NCBI GenBank assembly: GCA_044356865.1
Contig: JBIKVN010000203.1
Span: 1-6,026, forward strand
Origin: JBEIUL01 sp044356865
GTDB taxonomy: Bacteria; Planctomycetota; Phycisphaerae; Phycisphaerales; SM1A02
DNA: 6,026 nt
Direction: 5' to 3'
Shown in pieces: positions 1 through 5,126 of the stretch; the first letter of the stretch is position 1; the number at the start of each line of letters is the position of its first letter. The position numbers and the translations under genes are program-made. Below the pieces are notes generated by a model that had not been told where the DNA came from, searched no databases, and saw only the letters and a program-made list of their open reading frames with translations.

Positions 1-185
1 GTCGGGAAGACCGCCGCATCGGATGATTGCCTGAGCCGTCGAAGCCACGGAGGCTCACGATTCGGCGGACGCCGTCGTCAGTGATCCGAGGTCGACGGGT
101 GGAAGGCTTCCGGGAAGGGGGTTCGTGCCGCGGGCACCGAACGCGGGCGGATTCGCCCGCGAGTTCCCCGAACGGACGGATCGCG
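1..185. other. Non-genic left edge
   Basis: No reading frame here is convincing. A plus-strand gene entering from the left would end early, since the three frames stop at about 26, 34 and 84, but the pieces are too short to identify. A bulged hairpin pairs GAG and CCGT (34-40) with ACGG and CTC (48-57). The rest is taken up by the tandem hairpins at 122-161. Long open frames that cross this segment on both strands are rich in Arg, Pro and Ser and look like GC-rich noise. Confidence 0.5.
122..161 (-). terminator. Tandem hairpins, possible terminator of the 186-1421 gene
   Basis: Two stem-loops lie directly side by side, starting 24 bp past the stop codon of the minus-strand gene. The first met by its transcript is a perfect 8-bp stem, CGCGGGCG with CGCCCGCG (142-149 and 154-161), closed by a 4-nt loop. 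The second (122-141) pairs TTCG and TGCC with GGCA and CGAA around a GCG loop with one bulged C. No real U-tract follows either stem, so this may be a Rho-dependent end, a 3'-protecting structure or a weak intrinsic terminator. Confidence 0.4.
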
Positions 186-1421
186 TCACCGCGTGGTCCA
201 TCGCATCAGCAGGCGACCGTGCATGGGCGGATCGTCGAGCACGAGCCGGAAATGCCGGAAATCGTCGAGGGGAAGCCCGAGTCCGTCCGCCGCAAGGCCG
301 ATCATGGCAAGCCAAGGATCCGAGAGGGACGCGAGGGATGCGGGCAGTTTCAGCGACCGCGGCCGCTCGACCTCGGCATCGAGCGTCATGCGCTTGGCCT
401 CCAGGCGGTCCGGTTCGCCGTGCCCGGTGCCCCCGAGGGGCCAGGGATCCGGCGGGCCATAGAGGGCGCCGACCGGTTCGCCGAGCAATGGAACATCGCG
501 ATGCAGCAGCATGTCGAACACGGTTCGTCGCGTCGGCGCCGACGAGATCGTGCCGAGGTGGCACGGGGGCGCTGGCTTTCGCCTGCCGCGCGGCGGGATC
601 ACCGATCCGGCGAGCGGCTGCACCTGTCCGAACGCGGCGCGGACGCCTCGTTTCCCGGTTGCCGCGGGCGGTGCGACGAAGGCCACCAGGTAGTCCTTCG
701 AGCCGCTCGCTCTCAGGGTCGATCCCACCGCCCCCGGGCTGCAGAAGGCATCCATCACGCCGGGAATGGAGCCGGGCGCCAACGGCCTTGGCAGACGCGG
801 GCCGCGACCGCTCAAGAGCATCCCCTCGAAGATCGGCCAGGCCGGACCGGGTCGCGAACGGGCGAGGCCCTCGAACAGCGACACGCCGGCGACGTCGACC
901 ATCCCCTTTCGATTGGGCGGACCGGCCAGGAGCCCACCGAGGAACGCATCGGCCTTCACGCCGAACAGCACCTCCGCCGCCTGCCGGGCCTGCTTTCGGG
1001 CGGCCCGCATCTGGAGCGACTGCGTGCGCGAGTCGAGCCCGCCCGCCGCGAGGAAACGCAGCATCGTGGGCTGCATCCGCGTCGAATGCAGTTCCCGTTC
1101 CACCGCCGCGATGGCGCCGCGCAGCGAGGCCAGCAGCGAGGAAGGACAGTCGAGCCGCGCCAGGCCCGCGAGGAGGAGTTCCCATCCCCGACTACCCGGG
1201 AGCGACCGTAGCGCCGCCGGCGCCTCCGGGCTGAAGGCGAGATTCCAGCAAACCCATCCCAGACTTCGGGAGACTCCAAGAGCCCGACCGCAGGCTCGGG
1301 CGCCGCTCTCGACCGGCAGCGATGCGTTGAACGCGGCCCGCAAGGCGGTCTGCAGTCGAGCGACCTCGGCCGAGAGGCGTTGCAACTCTTCGTCGAAGGT
1401 CAATGGGATCTTCGGGGTCAT
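186..1421 (-). CDS. Uncharacterised 411-residue protein with an N-terminal HTH-like segment
   Basis: I cannot name this family with confidence. The protein begins MTPKIPLTFDEEL. Residues 9-31 form an amphipathic, coiled-coil-like helix, and residues about 39-62 (GARACGRALGVSRSLGWVCW) look like a helix-turn-helix in which GRALGVSRSL would be the turn and recognition helix. A mostly helical middle (about 76-200) contains a basic, alanine-rich helix near 137-152. The C-terminal half (about 215-411) is a mixed segment with no motif I recognise, ending RLLMRWTTR. No signal peptide or membrane span is visible, so it is probably cytoplasmic. From memory, unverified, it resembles a planctomycete-restricted group of regulator-like hypothetical proteins. 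I chose the ATG at 1419-1421: the frame stays open to 1661, but the added 80 residues are low-complexity Arg/Pro/Ser and would cover the 20-bp palindrome. No Shine-Dalgarno is present. The gene diverges from the PEP-CTERM-like gene. Confidence 0.75.
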   Translation of the reverse strand: MTPKIPLTFDEELQRLSAEVARLQTALRAAFNASLPVESGARACGRALGVSRSLGWVCWNLAFSPEAPAALRSLPGSRGWELLLAGLARLDCPSSLLASLRGAIAAVERELHSTRMQPTMLRFLAAGGLDSRTQSLQMRAARKQARQAAEVLFGVKADAFLGGLLAGPPNRKGMVDVAGVSLFEGLARSRPGPAWPIFEGMLLSGRGPRLPRPLAPGSIPGVMDAFCSPGAVGSTLRASGSKDYLVAFVAPPAATGKRGVRAAFGQVQPLAGSVIPPRGRRKPAPPCHLGTISSAPTRRTVFDMLLHRDVPLLGEPVGALYGPPDPWPLGGTGHGEPDRLEAKRMTLDAEVERPRSLKLPASLASLSDPWLAMIGLAADGLGLPLDDFRHFRLVLDDPPMHGRLLMRWTTR

Positions 1422-1536
1422 CGGAGGCGCGGACAGGATTCCGGACGAACGATCGCGGCGGGCGGGAAGCCGATGACGATATCCCCGCCGCCGGCGACGG
1501 ACCGGGGACGGAAAGCGCGAAGATTCATCCGGGCCG

Positions 1537-1556
1537 GGTGTCCACCGGTGGACACC
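1537..1556. promoter_or_regulatory. Perfect 20-bp palindrome, operator candidate
   Basis: The sequence GGTGTCCACCGGTGGACACC is fully self-complementary with no spacer, centred between 1546 and 1547. Its centre is about 125 bp upstream of the minus-strand start at 1421 and 309 bp upstream of the plus-strand start at 1856. Uninterrupted two-fold symmetry of this length in an intergenic region is typical of a dimeric-regulator binding site. CACCGGT also recurs as a direct repeat at 1543-1549 and 1553-1559, one helical turn apart. The regulator that binds it is unknown. Confidence 0.55.
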
Positions 1557-1584
1557 GGTTCCAGACGAGGCCGCCGCGCGTCCG

Positions 1585-1619
1585 GCGGACGGCCCGCATC
1601 GTTTGCGGGCGGCGTCCGC
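1585..1619. repeat. Bulged 14-bp stem-loop
   Basis: GCGGACG (1585-1591) pairs with CGTCCGC (1613-1619), and GCCCGCA (1592-1598) pairs with TGCGGGC (1604-1610). This gives two stacked perfect 7-bp stems, a TCGTT loop and a 2-nt GG bulge at 1611-1612. No T-run follows on either strand, so it is a poor intrinsic terminator. It could act as a structured leader, a cruciform or an extended protein site. Its 3' arm overlaps the operator-like site at 1612-1629, so stem formation and protein binding there would exclude each other. Confidence 0.5.
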
Positions 1620-1629
1620 GGGTGGACGC
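1612..1629. promoter_or_regulatory. Second operator-like site related to the 20-bp palindrome
   Basis: GCGTCC (1612-1617) and GGACGC (1624-1629) flank a 6-nt centre. The GTCC-N6-GGAC layout is the same as in the palindrome at 1537-1556. The right half, read on the minus strand, is GCGTCCACC and matches the palindrome half GTGTCCACC at 8 of 9 positions; the left half is weaker. The site lies 7 bp upstream of the TTGACC at 1637, which would suit an activator or a looping repressor. Confidence 0.4.
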
Positions 1630-1636
1630 AACTCGT

Positions 1637-1664
1637 TTGACCGCCCCGAAAACCGCGTCATCCT
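1637..1664 (+). promoter_or_regulatory. Weak sigma70-like promoter candidate for the PEP-CTERM-like gene
   Basis: TTGACC (1637-1642) matches the -35 consensus at 5 of 6 positions. It is followed after 16 bp by CATCCT (1659-1664), which matches the -10 consensus at only 3 of 6. If used, it would leave an untranslated leader of roughly 185 nt before the ATG at 1856. The poor -10 makes this tentative. Confidence 0.22.
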
Positions 1665-1840
1665 CTCGGTTCAAGAAGGGCGGTTCCGTCTTTCCGCCAT
1701 GACCCGGATGGATGGTCCCGGCCGCGGTCGCCCGAACCGATTCCGCTTACGCTTCAGGAGTTTGCTGCCAGTCCGCCGGCGTCCCCTCCCGTTCGTTCCA
1801 CCCACCGGCGGTACAGGGCCCGCCTTCGAATCATCCAACC

Positions 1841-1848
1841 AAGGAGAG
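1841..1848 (+). promoter_or_regulatory. Strong ribosome binding site
   Basis: AAGGAGAG lies 9 nt (measured from AGGAG) before the ATG at 1856. It decides the start in favour of MSYSPSVLG over the in-frame upstream ATG at 1712. Confidence 0.8.
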
Positions 1849-1855
1849 AGATCGC

Positions 1856-2464
1856 ATGTCGTATTCCCCGTCCGTTCTCGGGTTTCGCCGGCTCGCCCTC
1901 GGTGCGGCGCTGCTGGGCTGCTCGCTCGCATCGACCGAAGCGCTCGGCCAGGGCATGGTGTACACGACGGTGAACTCGTTCACCGTCACGATGGCCGCTG
2001 GTTCTGCCAGCGTCACCTACACCCTGCCCGGGCCGACTACTGGCTTTGCTTATTACTACTCGTACGCAGGAACCCTCGGTCAGGCTGGTGGGTACCGGAA
2101 TGGCTCGTACGACGTGATTGCATGTGGCTTGGGGATCACATCGGGTTCCACAAGCGCGAGCTTCATTGGAACGGTCAGCCTCACCTTCTCGCAGGATGTG
2201 ACCTTCTCCGACCTCGGCTTCAATCTGGCCGGAATCAGCAGCGGTTGGTTGTACGGCGGCTCGGCCGTGAACAACGGCGACCTCTTCGTCGCCAGCGGCT
2301 CCCCGTACGTCTTCACGATCAACTACTCGTACACCGGGACTTCACAGCCCTCTTTCCTTTCCTGGGTTGGTTTCCAAGCCGCCACGTCTGCCGTGCCTCT
2401 TCCGGGCGCGGCCGCGCTCGCCGCGGGTGGGCTTCTCGGCCTGACGCGACGCCGCAGGCGCTGA
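1856..2464 (+). CDS. Exported PEP-CTERM-like protein
   Basis: A 202-residue exported protein of unknown role. Residues 1-32 form a signal peptide: RR at 11-12, a hydrophobic core, then a likely cut near ALGQ (30-32). A lipobox-like LLGC at 19-22 makes a lipoprotein a weaker alternative. The mature part (about 33-178) is rich in Ser, Thr, Gly, Tyr and Asn and looks like beta-strands, with only one Cys (C90). The tail from 180 (VPLPG, hydrophobic 184-197, then a run of Arg to the end) is a PEP-CTERM-type sorting signal, here with VPLP in place of VPEP. Such tails are known to be handled by exosortase and usually mark surface or matrix proteins. The start is set by AAGGAGAG at 1841-1848, with a 9-nt gap from AGGAG to the ATG. 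The frame is open upstream to 1712, but those residues lack export features. Between about 2030 and 2350 the codons are more AT-tolerant than in neighbouring genes. An intrinsic terminator follows. Confidence 0.88.
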   Translation: MSYSPSVLGFRRLALGAALLGCSLASTEALGQGMVYTTVNSFTVTMAAGSASVTYTLPGPTTGFAYYYSYAGTLGQAGGYRNGSYDVIACGLGITSGSTSASFIGTVSLTFSQDVTFSDLGFNLAGISSGWLYGGSAVNNGDLFVASGSPYVFTINYSYTGTSQPSFLSWVGFQAATSAVPLPGAAALAAGGLLGLTRRRRR

Positions 2465-2499
2465 CGAGCGGCCGACGAGACTCAAGCCACGACCGATCG

Positions 2500-2528
2500 A
2501 AGGCCCCCGAGCAATCGGGGGCTTTCCG
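2500..2528 (+). terminator. Intrinsic terminator of the PEP-CTERM-like gene
   Basis: GCCCCCGA (2503-2510) pairs perfectly with TCGGGGGC (2515-2522) around a GCAA loop of the stable GNRA type. The stem can be extended by a G-T wobble and two A-T pairs (2500-2502 with 2523-2525). TTTCCGTTT follows. It begins 36 bp after the stop codon. The other strand lacks a comparable T-run, so it should act mainly in the plus direction. Confidence 0.82.
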
Positions 2529-2585
2529 TTTCCGGCGGTTGGCGGTCTCGTGAGATGCGGTCAGGCGGCGCTCGCGTGGCCGTGA

Positions 2586-2610
2586 CTCGATGCGGCCCTT
2601 CCGAATCGAG
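2586..2610. repeat. Hairpin with one mismatch
   Basis: CTCGAT (2586-2591) pairs with ATCGAG (2605-2610). After a G-A mismatch, CGG (2593-2595) pairs with CCG (2601-2603) around a CCCTT loop, giving nine pairs. It lies 58 bp downstream of the terminator. It could be a second stop signal or part of a structured intergenic element. Confidence 0.4.
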
Positions 2611-2667
2611 CCGGACAGACGAGCGCCGTCCGCACGCCACGCGGATTCGCCGATGAAGCGTCCGACC

Positions 2668-2745
2668 GCCAGGAAGCGTCGCCGGCCGGCGAAAGCCGGC
2701 ATCACGCGACGTCGCGTGGGTCGTCTGGCCGCCAGGCTTCCTGGC
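2668..2745. repeat. Composite inverted-repeat element (branched structure)
   Basis: Outer 10-bp arms GCCAGGAAGC (2668-2677) and GCTTCCTGGC (2736-2745) enclose two further symmetric units: GCCGGC-GAAA-GCCGGC (2685-2700), and the perfect 16-bp palindrome CACGCGACGTCGCGTG (2703-2718), only 2 bp later. Folded, this gives a three-way-junction shape. Alternatively the right arm can form its own 6-bp hairpin (GCCAGG-CTT-CCTGGC, 2731-2745). No gene covers it. It may be a repeat family, a structured RNA or a protein site. Confidence 0.45.
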
Positions 2746-2828
2746 CCCAGGGCATTTCCGTCGCGGATCGTTCGGGATCGGCATGCGGCGACCCGGACCT
2801 GGCGGGGGCTTTGGGGGGTTGACGGGAG

Positions 2829-3683
2829 TCAGGACCCGGCGAACATCGTCCGCGTCAGCTGCGCCCGGCTGCGCACGCCGAGCTTGCGGTAGACGCGCGT
2901 GGAAAGCGTCACCACGGTATGCGGAGACACGCCGAGCAGTGTCGCGATCTGAGGTCTCGAGAGTCCATCGGCCAGAGCGCGGGCGACTTGCAGTTCGCGG
3001 GGCGCGAGCGATGCGGTCGAGGCGGCGGGGACCGGCGTCTTTCCGATCCCCGACTTGCTCGCGAAGAACTCGACGGCCAGCTCGGCCGGAAGGGCCGACG
3101 GGAGCGGTCGTACCCGCAGTTCCACGACGTGCTGGGTCGACGGCTCGGCCCGCTCGCCGGTCGGTCGACGGGCGGACTTCCGCGACGCCCGACGCTGTTC
3201 GAGCATGCCGAGGAAGTCGGTCACCCGCCGGACCCGTGCGATCAGCTCGTCCCGCTCGTTCGCCGAGATCACCGGCAGGTAGAGCGAGTCGAAGGACCAC
3301 GCCGGGCCGCCCGGCGGTTCGGCAACGCCGGCGTCCGCGATCCTCCGCTCGACGCGGGCGCGGACCGTACGGACGAACTCGGCGAGGCGCCGCGCATCCT
3401 CGGGATCGCCTCCCCGAAACCGGATCCGGAGCGGCGGCGGCACCGCGGCGTAGCGGATCGATCGATGCCCCCCACCGGCACGGACCGCGCGCACGAGCCG
3501 TGCCGCGCTCAGGAGATTGATCTTCGCCTGTACCCATGCCGCCGGCCGCGCAGCCAGTTCGGACAAGGCCTTGAGGCTCAGCGGCCGGGCGTGCGTCTGC
3601 ATCTGCCGCAGGATCTCGGCAGCGCCGTCATCGTTGAGCGCTTCCATGAGATGGGGCGCATGGATCACGAACGAGGTGCTCAT
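2829..3683 (-). CDS. Two-headed transcriptional regulator: ArsR-like winged helix plus LuxR-type HTH
   Basis: A 284-residue cytoplasmic DNA-binding protein. Residues about 20-82 read as an ArsR-like winged helix: AAEILRQMQ helix, LSLKALSELAARPAAWVQAKINLL as the turn and recognition region, then GGGHRSIRYAAV as the wing. Residues about 95-165 are mostly helical, and the W-S-F-D-S-L-Y-L-P stretch (129-137) before a helix recalls the linker/dimer part of ArsR-type regulators. Residues 166-222 are a basic, proline-rich linker. Residues about 225-282 are a typical LuxR HTH (LAPRELQVARALADGLS, then QIATLLGVSPHTVV and RVYRKLGV). No receiver domain with a phosphorylatable Asp is present, so it is not a classical response regulator. 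The ATG at 3681-3683 is preceded by GAGGGG (3692-3697) at 8 nt; a TTG six codons upstream is less likely. It lies 75 bp downstream of the FGE-like gene on the same strand. Confidence 0.85.
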   Translation of the reverse strand: MSTSFVIHAPHLMEALNDDGAAEILRQMQTHARPLSLKALSELAARPAAWVQAKINLLSAARLVRAVRAGGGHRSIRYAAVPPPLRIRFRGGDPEDARRLAEFVRTVRARVERRIADAGVAEPPGGPAWSFDSLYLPVISANERDELIARVRRVTDFLGMLEQRRASRKSARRPTGERAEPSTQHVVELRVRPLPSALPAELAVEFFASKSGIGKTPVPAASTASLAPRELQVARALADGLSRPQIATLLGVSPHTVVTLSTRVYRKLGVRSRAQLTRTMFAGS

Positions 3684-3704
3684 CGGTGCGTCCCCTCGCA
3701 AGAG

Positions 3705-3741
3705 CCTTCACCGCACCGTGACGGGCGATCTCGGTGGAAGG
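3705..3741 (-). repeat. Stem-loop between the FGE-like gene and the regulator gene
   Basis: CCTTC and ACCG on the minus strand (3741 down to 3732, with one bulged C at 3736) pair with CGGTGAAGG (3713 down to 3705), giving nine pairs around an 18-nt loop. There is no T-run, so it is not an obvious terminator. It begins 18 bp past the stop at 3759 and ends just before the ribosome binding site of the regulator gene. It may tune or stabilise a shared transcript. Confidence 0.35.
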
Positions 3742-3758
3742 CGGGCTGCCGCGGACGA

Positions 3759-4892
3759 TCATGGGTTCCGCGCGATGCGGAATCCATACCGGTGGCTCAG
3801 GTGGTTGGGTGGAGACCACATCCGCTTCGATGAACGCAGGTTGGTGCGCTCGTCGAAGAACGATCCGCCGCGCAGGATGCGCGTCGTCCCGGAGCCGGGT
3901 CCCGTGGGATCCACCACCGGTCCCGCGGGGTACGGGCCCGTGAAGTCGTTCACCCACTCGTAGGCATTGCCGGCCATGTCATGCAATCCGAATCCATTGC
4001 CCGCCTTGCGCCCGACCGGATGCGTCTGGTGTCCGGAGTTCCCGCCGCACGGGGGGCACGATCCCCACCATGCAATCTCGTTCGCGAGTTGGTCGTCGTT
4101 CGTTCCGTCGGGGTGCCCCGGAAGGGAGTGGTACGCGGCGGTCGTGCCGGCGCGGCATGCGAACTCCCACTCCGCTTCCGTGGGAAGCCGCAGGTCCGAG
4201 GTGCCGCCGGAACCTTTCACGCTGTTGGCGTTGAGGAACGCCTGGATGGTGTCCCAGCTGACCGTGTCCACCGGCCGGTTGGGCACCTCCGACGCCGGGA
4301 CCTGAGGGCTCGGGTTTCGCCACAGCGACGGGTTGGATCCCATGCGTGCCTGCCACTGGGCCTGCGTGACCTCGTAGCGGCCGAGATAGAACGCGCTCGT
4401 CAACGTGACCGTATGGATCGGCCCCTCGTTGCTGCTGCAGAGGTACGCGAGGGACACCGAGCATCCCATCTGGAACGTCCCCGGCGGAATCAGCACGAGC
4501 TCGATCTGAGTGTCGTCGTCGCGCACGCGCCACGCCAGCCCCGTCGCGGTGATCGCCTCACGCAGGGTCGCATCGTGCACGATCGCGGGGTCCGGATACG
4601 CCTCGATCATGCTCGCCCACGCGGGCACGGTGACGCACGGACCCCACCCCGCCAGCAGCGCGGTCAGGTCCGCGCCGTCGACCGAGCCGTCCGCATCGAT
4701 ATCGCCGGCGCACTCCGTCCCGCGCGGGCATGGCCCCCATTGCGACAACACCACCGTGAGGTCGGCACCGTTGACGACCCCGTCGTCGTTCGTATCGGCA
4801 TCGCATCCGCCTTGCGCGTGCGCGGACGACGCGAGCGTGAGTGCGAGGCCCGCAGATGCGGCGGCAATGGCTCGGAACGCGAAGTCGGACAT
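3759..4892 (-). CDS. Secreted FGE/SUMF1-fold protein with two dockerin-like motifs, catalytic Cys missing
   Basis: A 377-residue exported protein. Residues 1-26 are a signal peptide with an AHA cut before Q27. Two repeats follow, each a calcium-loop pattern of dockerin/EF-hand type flanked by Cys: D33-N35-D37-G ... D44 ending WGPC (52-55), and D64-D66-D68-G ... D75 ending WGPC (83-86). Residues about 124-377 are a formylglycine-generating-enzyme (SUMF1) domain: LVLIPPGTFQMG (133-143), YEVTQAQW (173-180), RPVDTVSW (206-213), RLPTEAEWEFACRAGTT (235-251), GLHDMAGNAYEW (302-313), RILRGGSF (338-345), YGFRIAR (369-375). True FGE has two copper-binding Cys just after the RGGS motif; here the segment is FFDERTNLRSSKR with none. 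It is therefore unlikely to make formylglycine and more likely a binding or structural relative. The start at 4892 has GAGGAA (4900-4905) at 7 nt; an upstream in-frame start would bury the signal peptide. The dual-HTH regulator gene follows. Confidence 0.9.
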   Translation of the reverse strand: MSDFAFRAIAAASAGLALTLASSAHAQGGCDADTNDDGVVNGADLTVVLSQWGPCPRGTECAGDIDADGSVDGADLTALLAGWGPCVTVPAWASMIEAYPDPAIVHDATLREAITATGLAWRVRDDDTQIELVLIPPGTFQMGCSVSLAYLCSSNEGPIHTVTLTSAFYLGRYEVTQAQWQARMGSNPSLWRNPSPQVPASEVPNRPVDTVSWDTIQAFLNANSVKGSGGTSDLRLPTEAEWEFACRAGTTAAYHSLPGHPDGTNDDQLANEIAWWGSCPPCGGNSGHQTHPVGRKAGNGFGLHDMAGNAYEWVNDFTGPYPAGPVVDPTGPGSGTTRILRGGSFFDERTNLRSSKRMWSPPNHLSHRYGFRIARNP

Positions 4893-5126
4893 CGGCGGGT
4901 TCCTCGATGGGGTGCTCGGAGGCGAGGGGGTCCGTGCCACGAGACCGAAGGCACGACCGTTCGCAGTCTAGAGATACGGGATCCTGCATCACCCGGGAAC
5001 GAGCAAGTCCGTTCGGTCGCTCCCTTTGCGGACTTTCGCCCCCTTGTCGCTCGATCGATGCACAGGATGGACGGGCTTGCGACGGGTCAGAACCCCATAA
5101 TCCTCGCGGAGCGGTGGGGCTGGACC

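Larger units (their letters stand above)
1422..1855. promoter_or_regulatory. Divergent intergenic control region
   Basis: This 434-bp segment separates two divergently read genes and should hold the promoters of both. It contains a perfect 20-bp palindrome (1537-1556), an odd-centred palindrome CGTCCG-G-CGGACG (1579-1591), a bulged 14-bp stem-loop (1585-1619), a second operator-like site (1612-1629) and a weak sigma70-like promoter toward the plus-strand gene (1637-1664). A shorter inverted repeat GGCGG/CCGCC lies at 1679-1698. I find no credible small gene, as frames crossing it are Arg/Pro/Ser-rich. Confidence 0.6.
2529..2828. other. Gap between convergent genes, dense in inverted repeats
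   Basis: I see no credible gene here. The longest plus frame gives an Arg/Pro-rich product from 2590 with no start signal, and a minus frame crossing it is equally biased. The segment carries a hairpin at 2586-2610, a 5-bp CGGAC/GTCCG repeat at 2612-2632 and the composite inverted-repeat element at 2668-2745. No intrinsic terminator with a T-run is visible for the minus-strand regulator gene that ends at 2829. Confidence 0.55.

Noticed and set aside
27..1234. Long open frames on the plus strand, and an alternative minus frame, over the 186-1421 gene
   Set aside because: Their products are dominated by Arg, Pro, Ser and Gly with no domain pattern, as expected from reading GC-rich coding DNA out of frame; the 186-1421 minus frame has normal composition and secondary-structure patterning.
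1585..1619. Integron attC-like site
   Set aside because: The stem is imperfect in an attC-like way, but the terminal RYYYAAC and GTTRRRY boxes are absent and no integrase or gene cassette is present.
1422..1661. 80-residue N-terminal extension of the 186-1421 gene
   Set aside because: The added residues are low-complexity and would cover the 20-bp palindrome; the sequence from MTPKIPLTF has normal protein character.
2590..2892. 100-codon plus-strand frame in the convergent gap
   Set aside because: The product is strongly basic and repetitive, has no ribosome site, and overlaps both the inverted-repeat cluster and the 3' end of the regulator gene.
2482..3537. 351-codon minus-strand frame over the regulator gene and the convergent gap
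   Set aside because: It is out of frame with the clear LuxR-type HTH and is Arg/Pro/Gly-rich without motifs; it also runs through the inverted-repeat cluster.
4264..4274. Third copy of the palindrome half-site (GTGTCCACCGG)
   Set aside because: It is an 11-base match inside the FGE-like coding sequence, encoding part of the conserved RPVDTVSW motif, and lacks the second half; probably coincidence.
5073..5101. Promoter made of TTGCGA (5077) and CATAAT (5096)
   Set aside because: The spacer is 13 bp, too short for a sigma70 promoter, and no gene start is suitably placed downstream.
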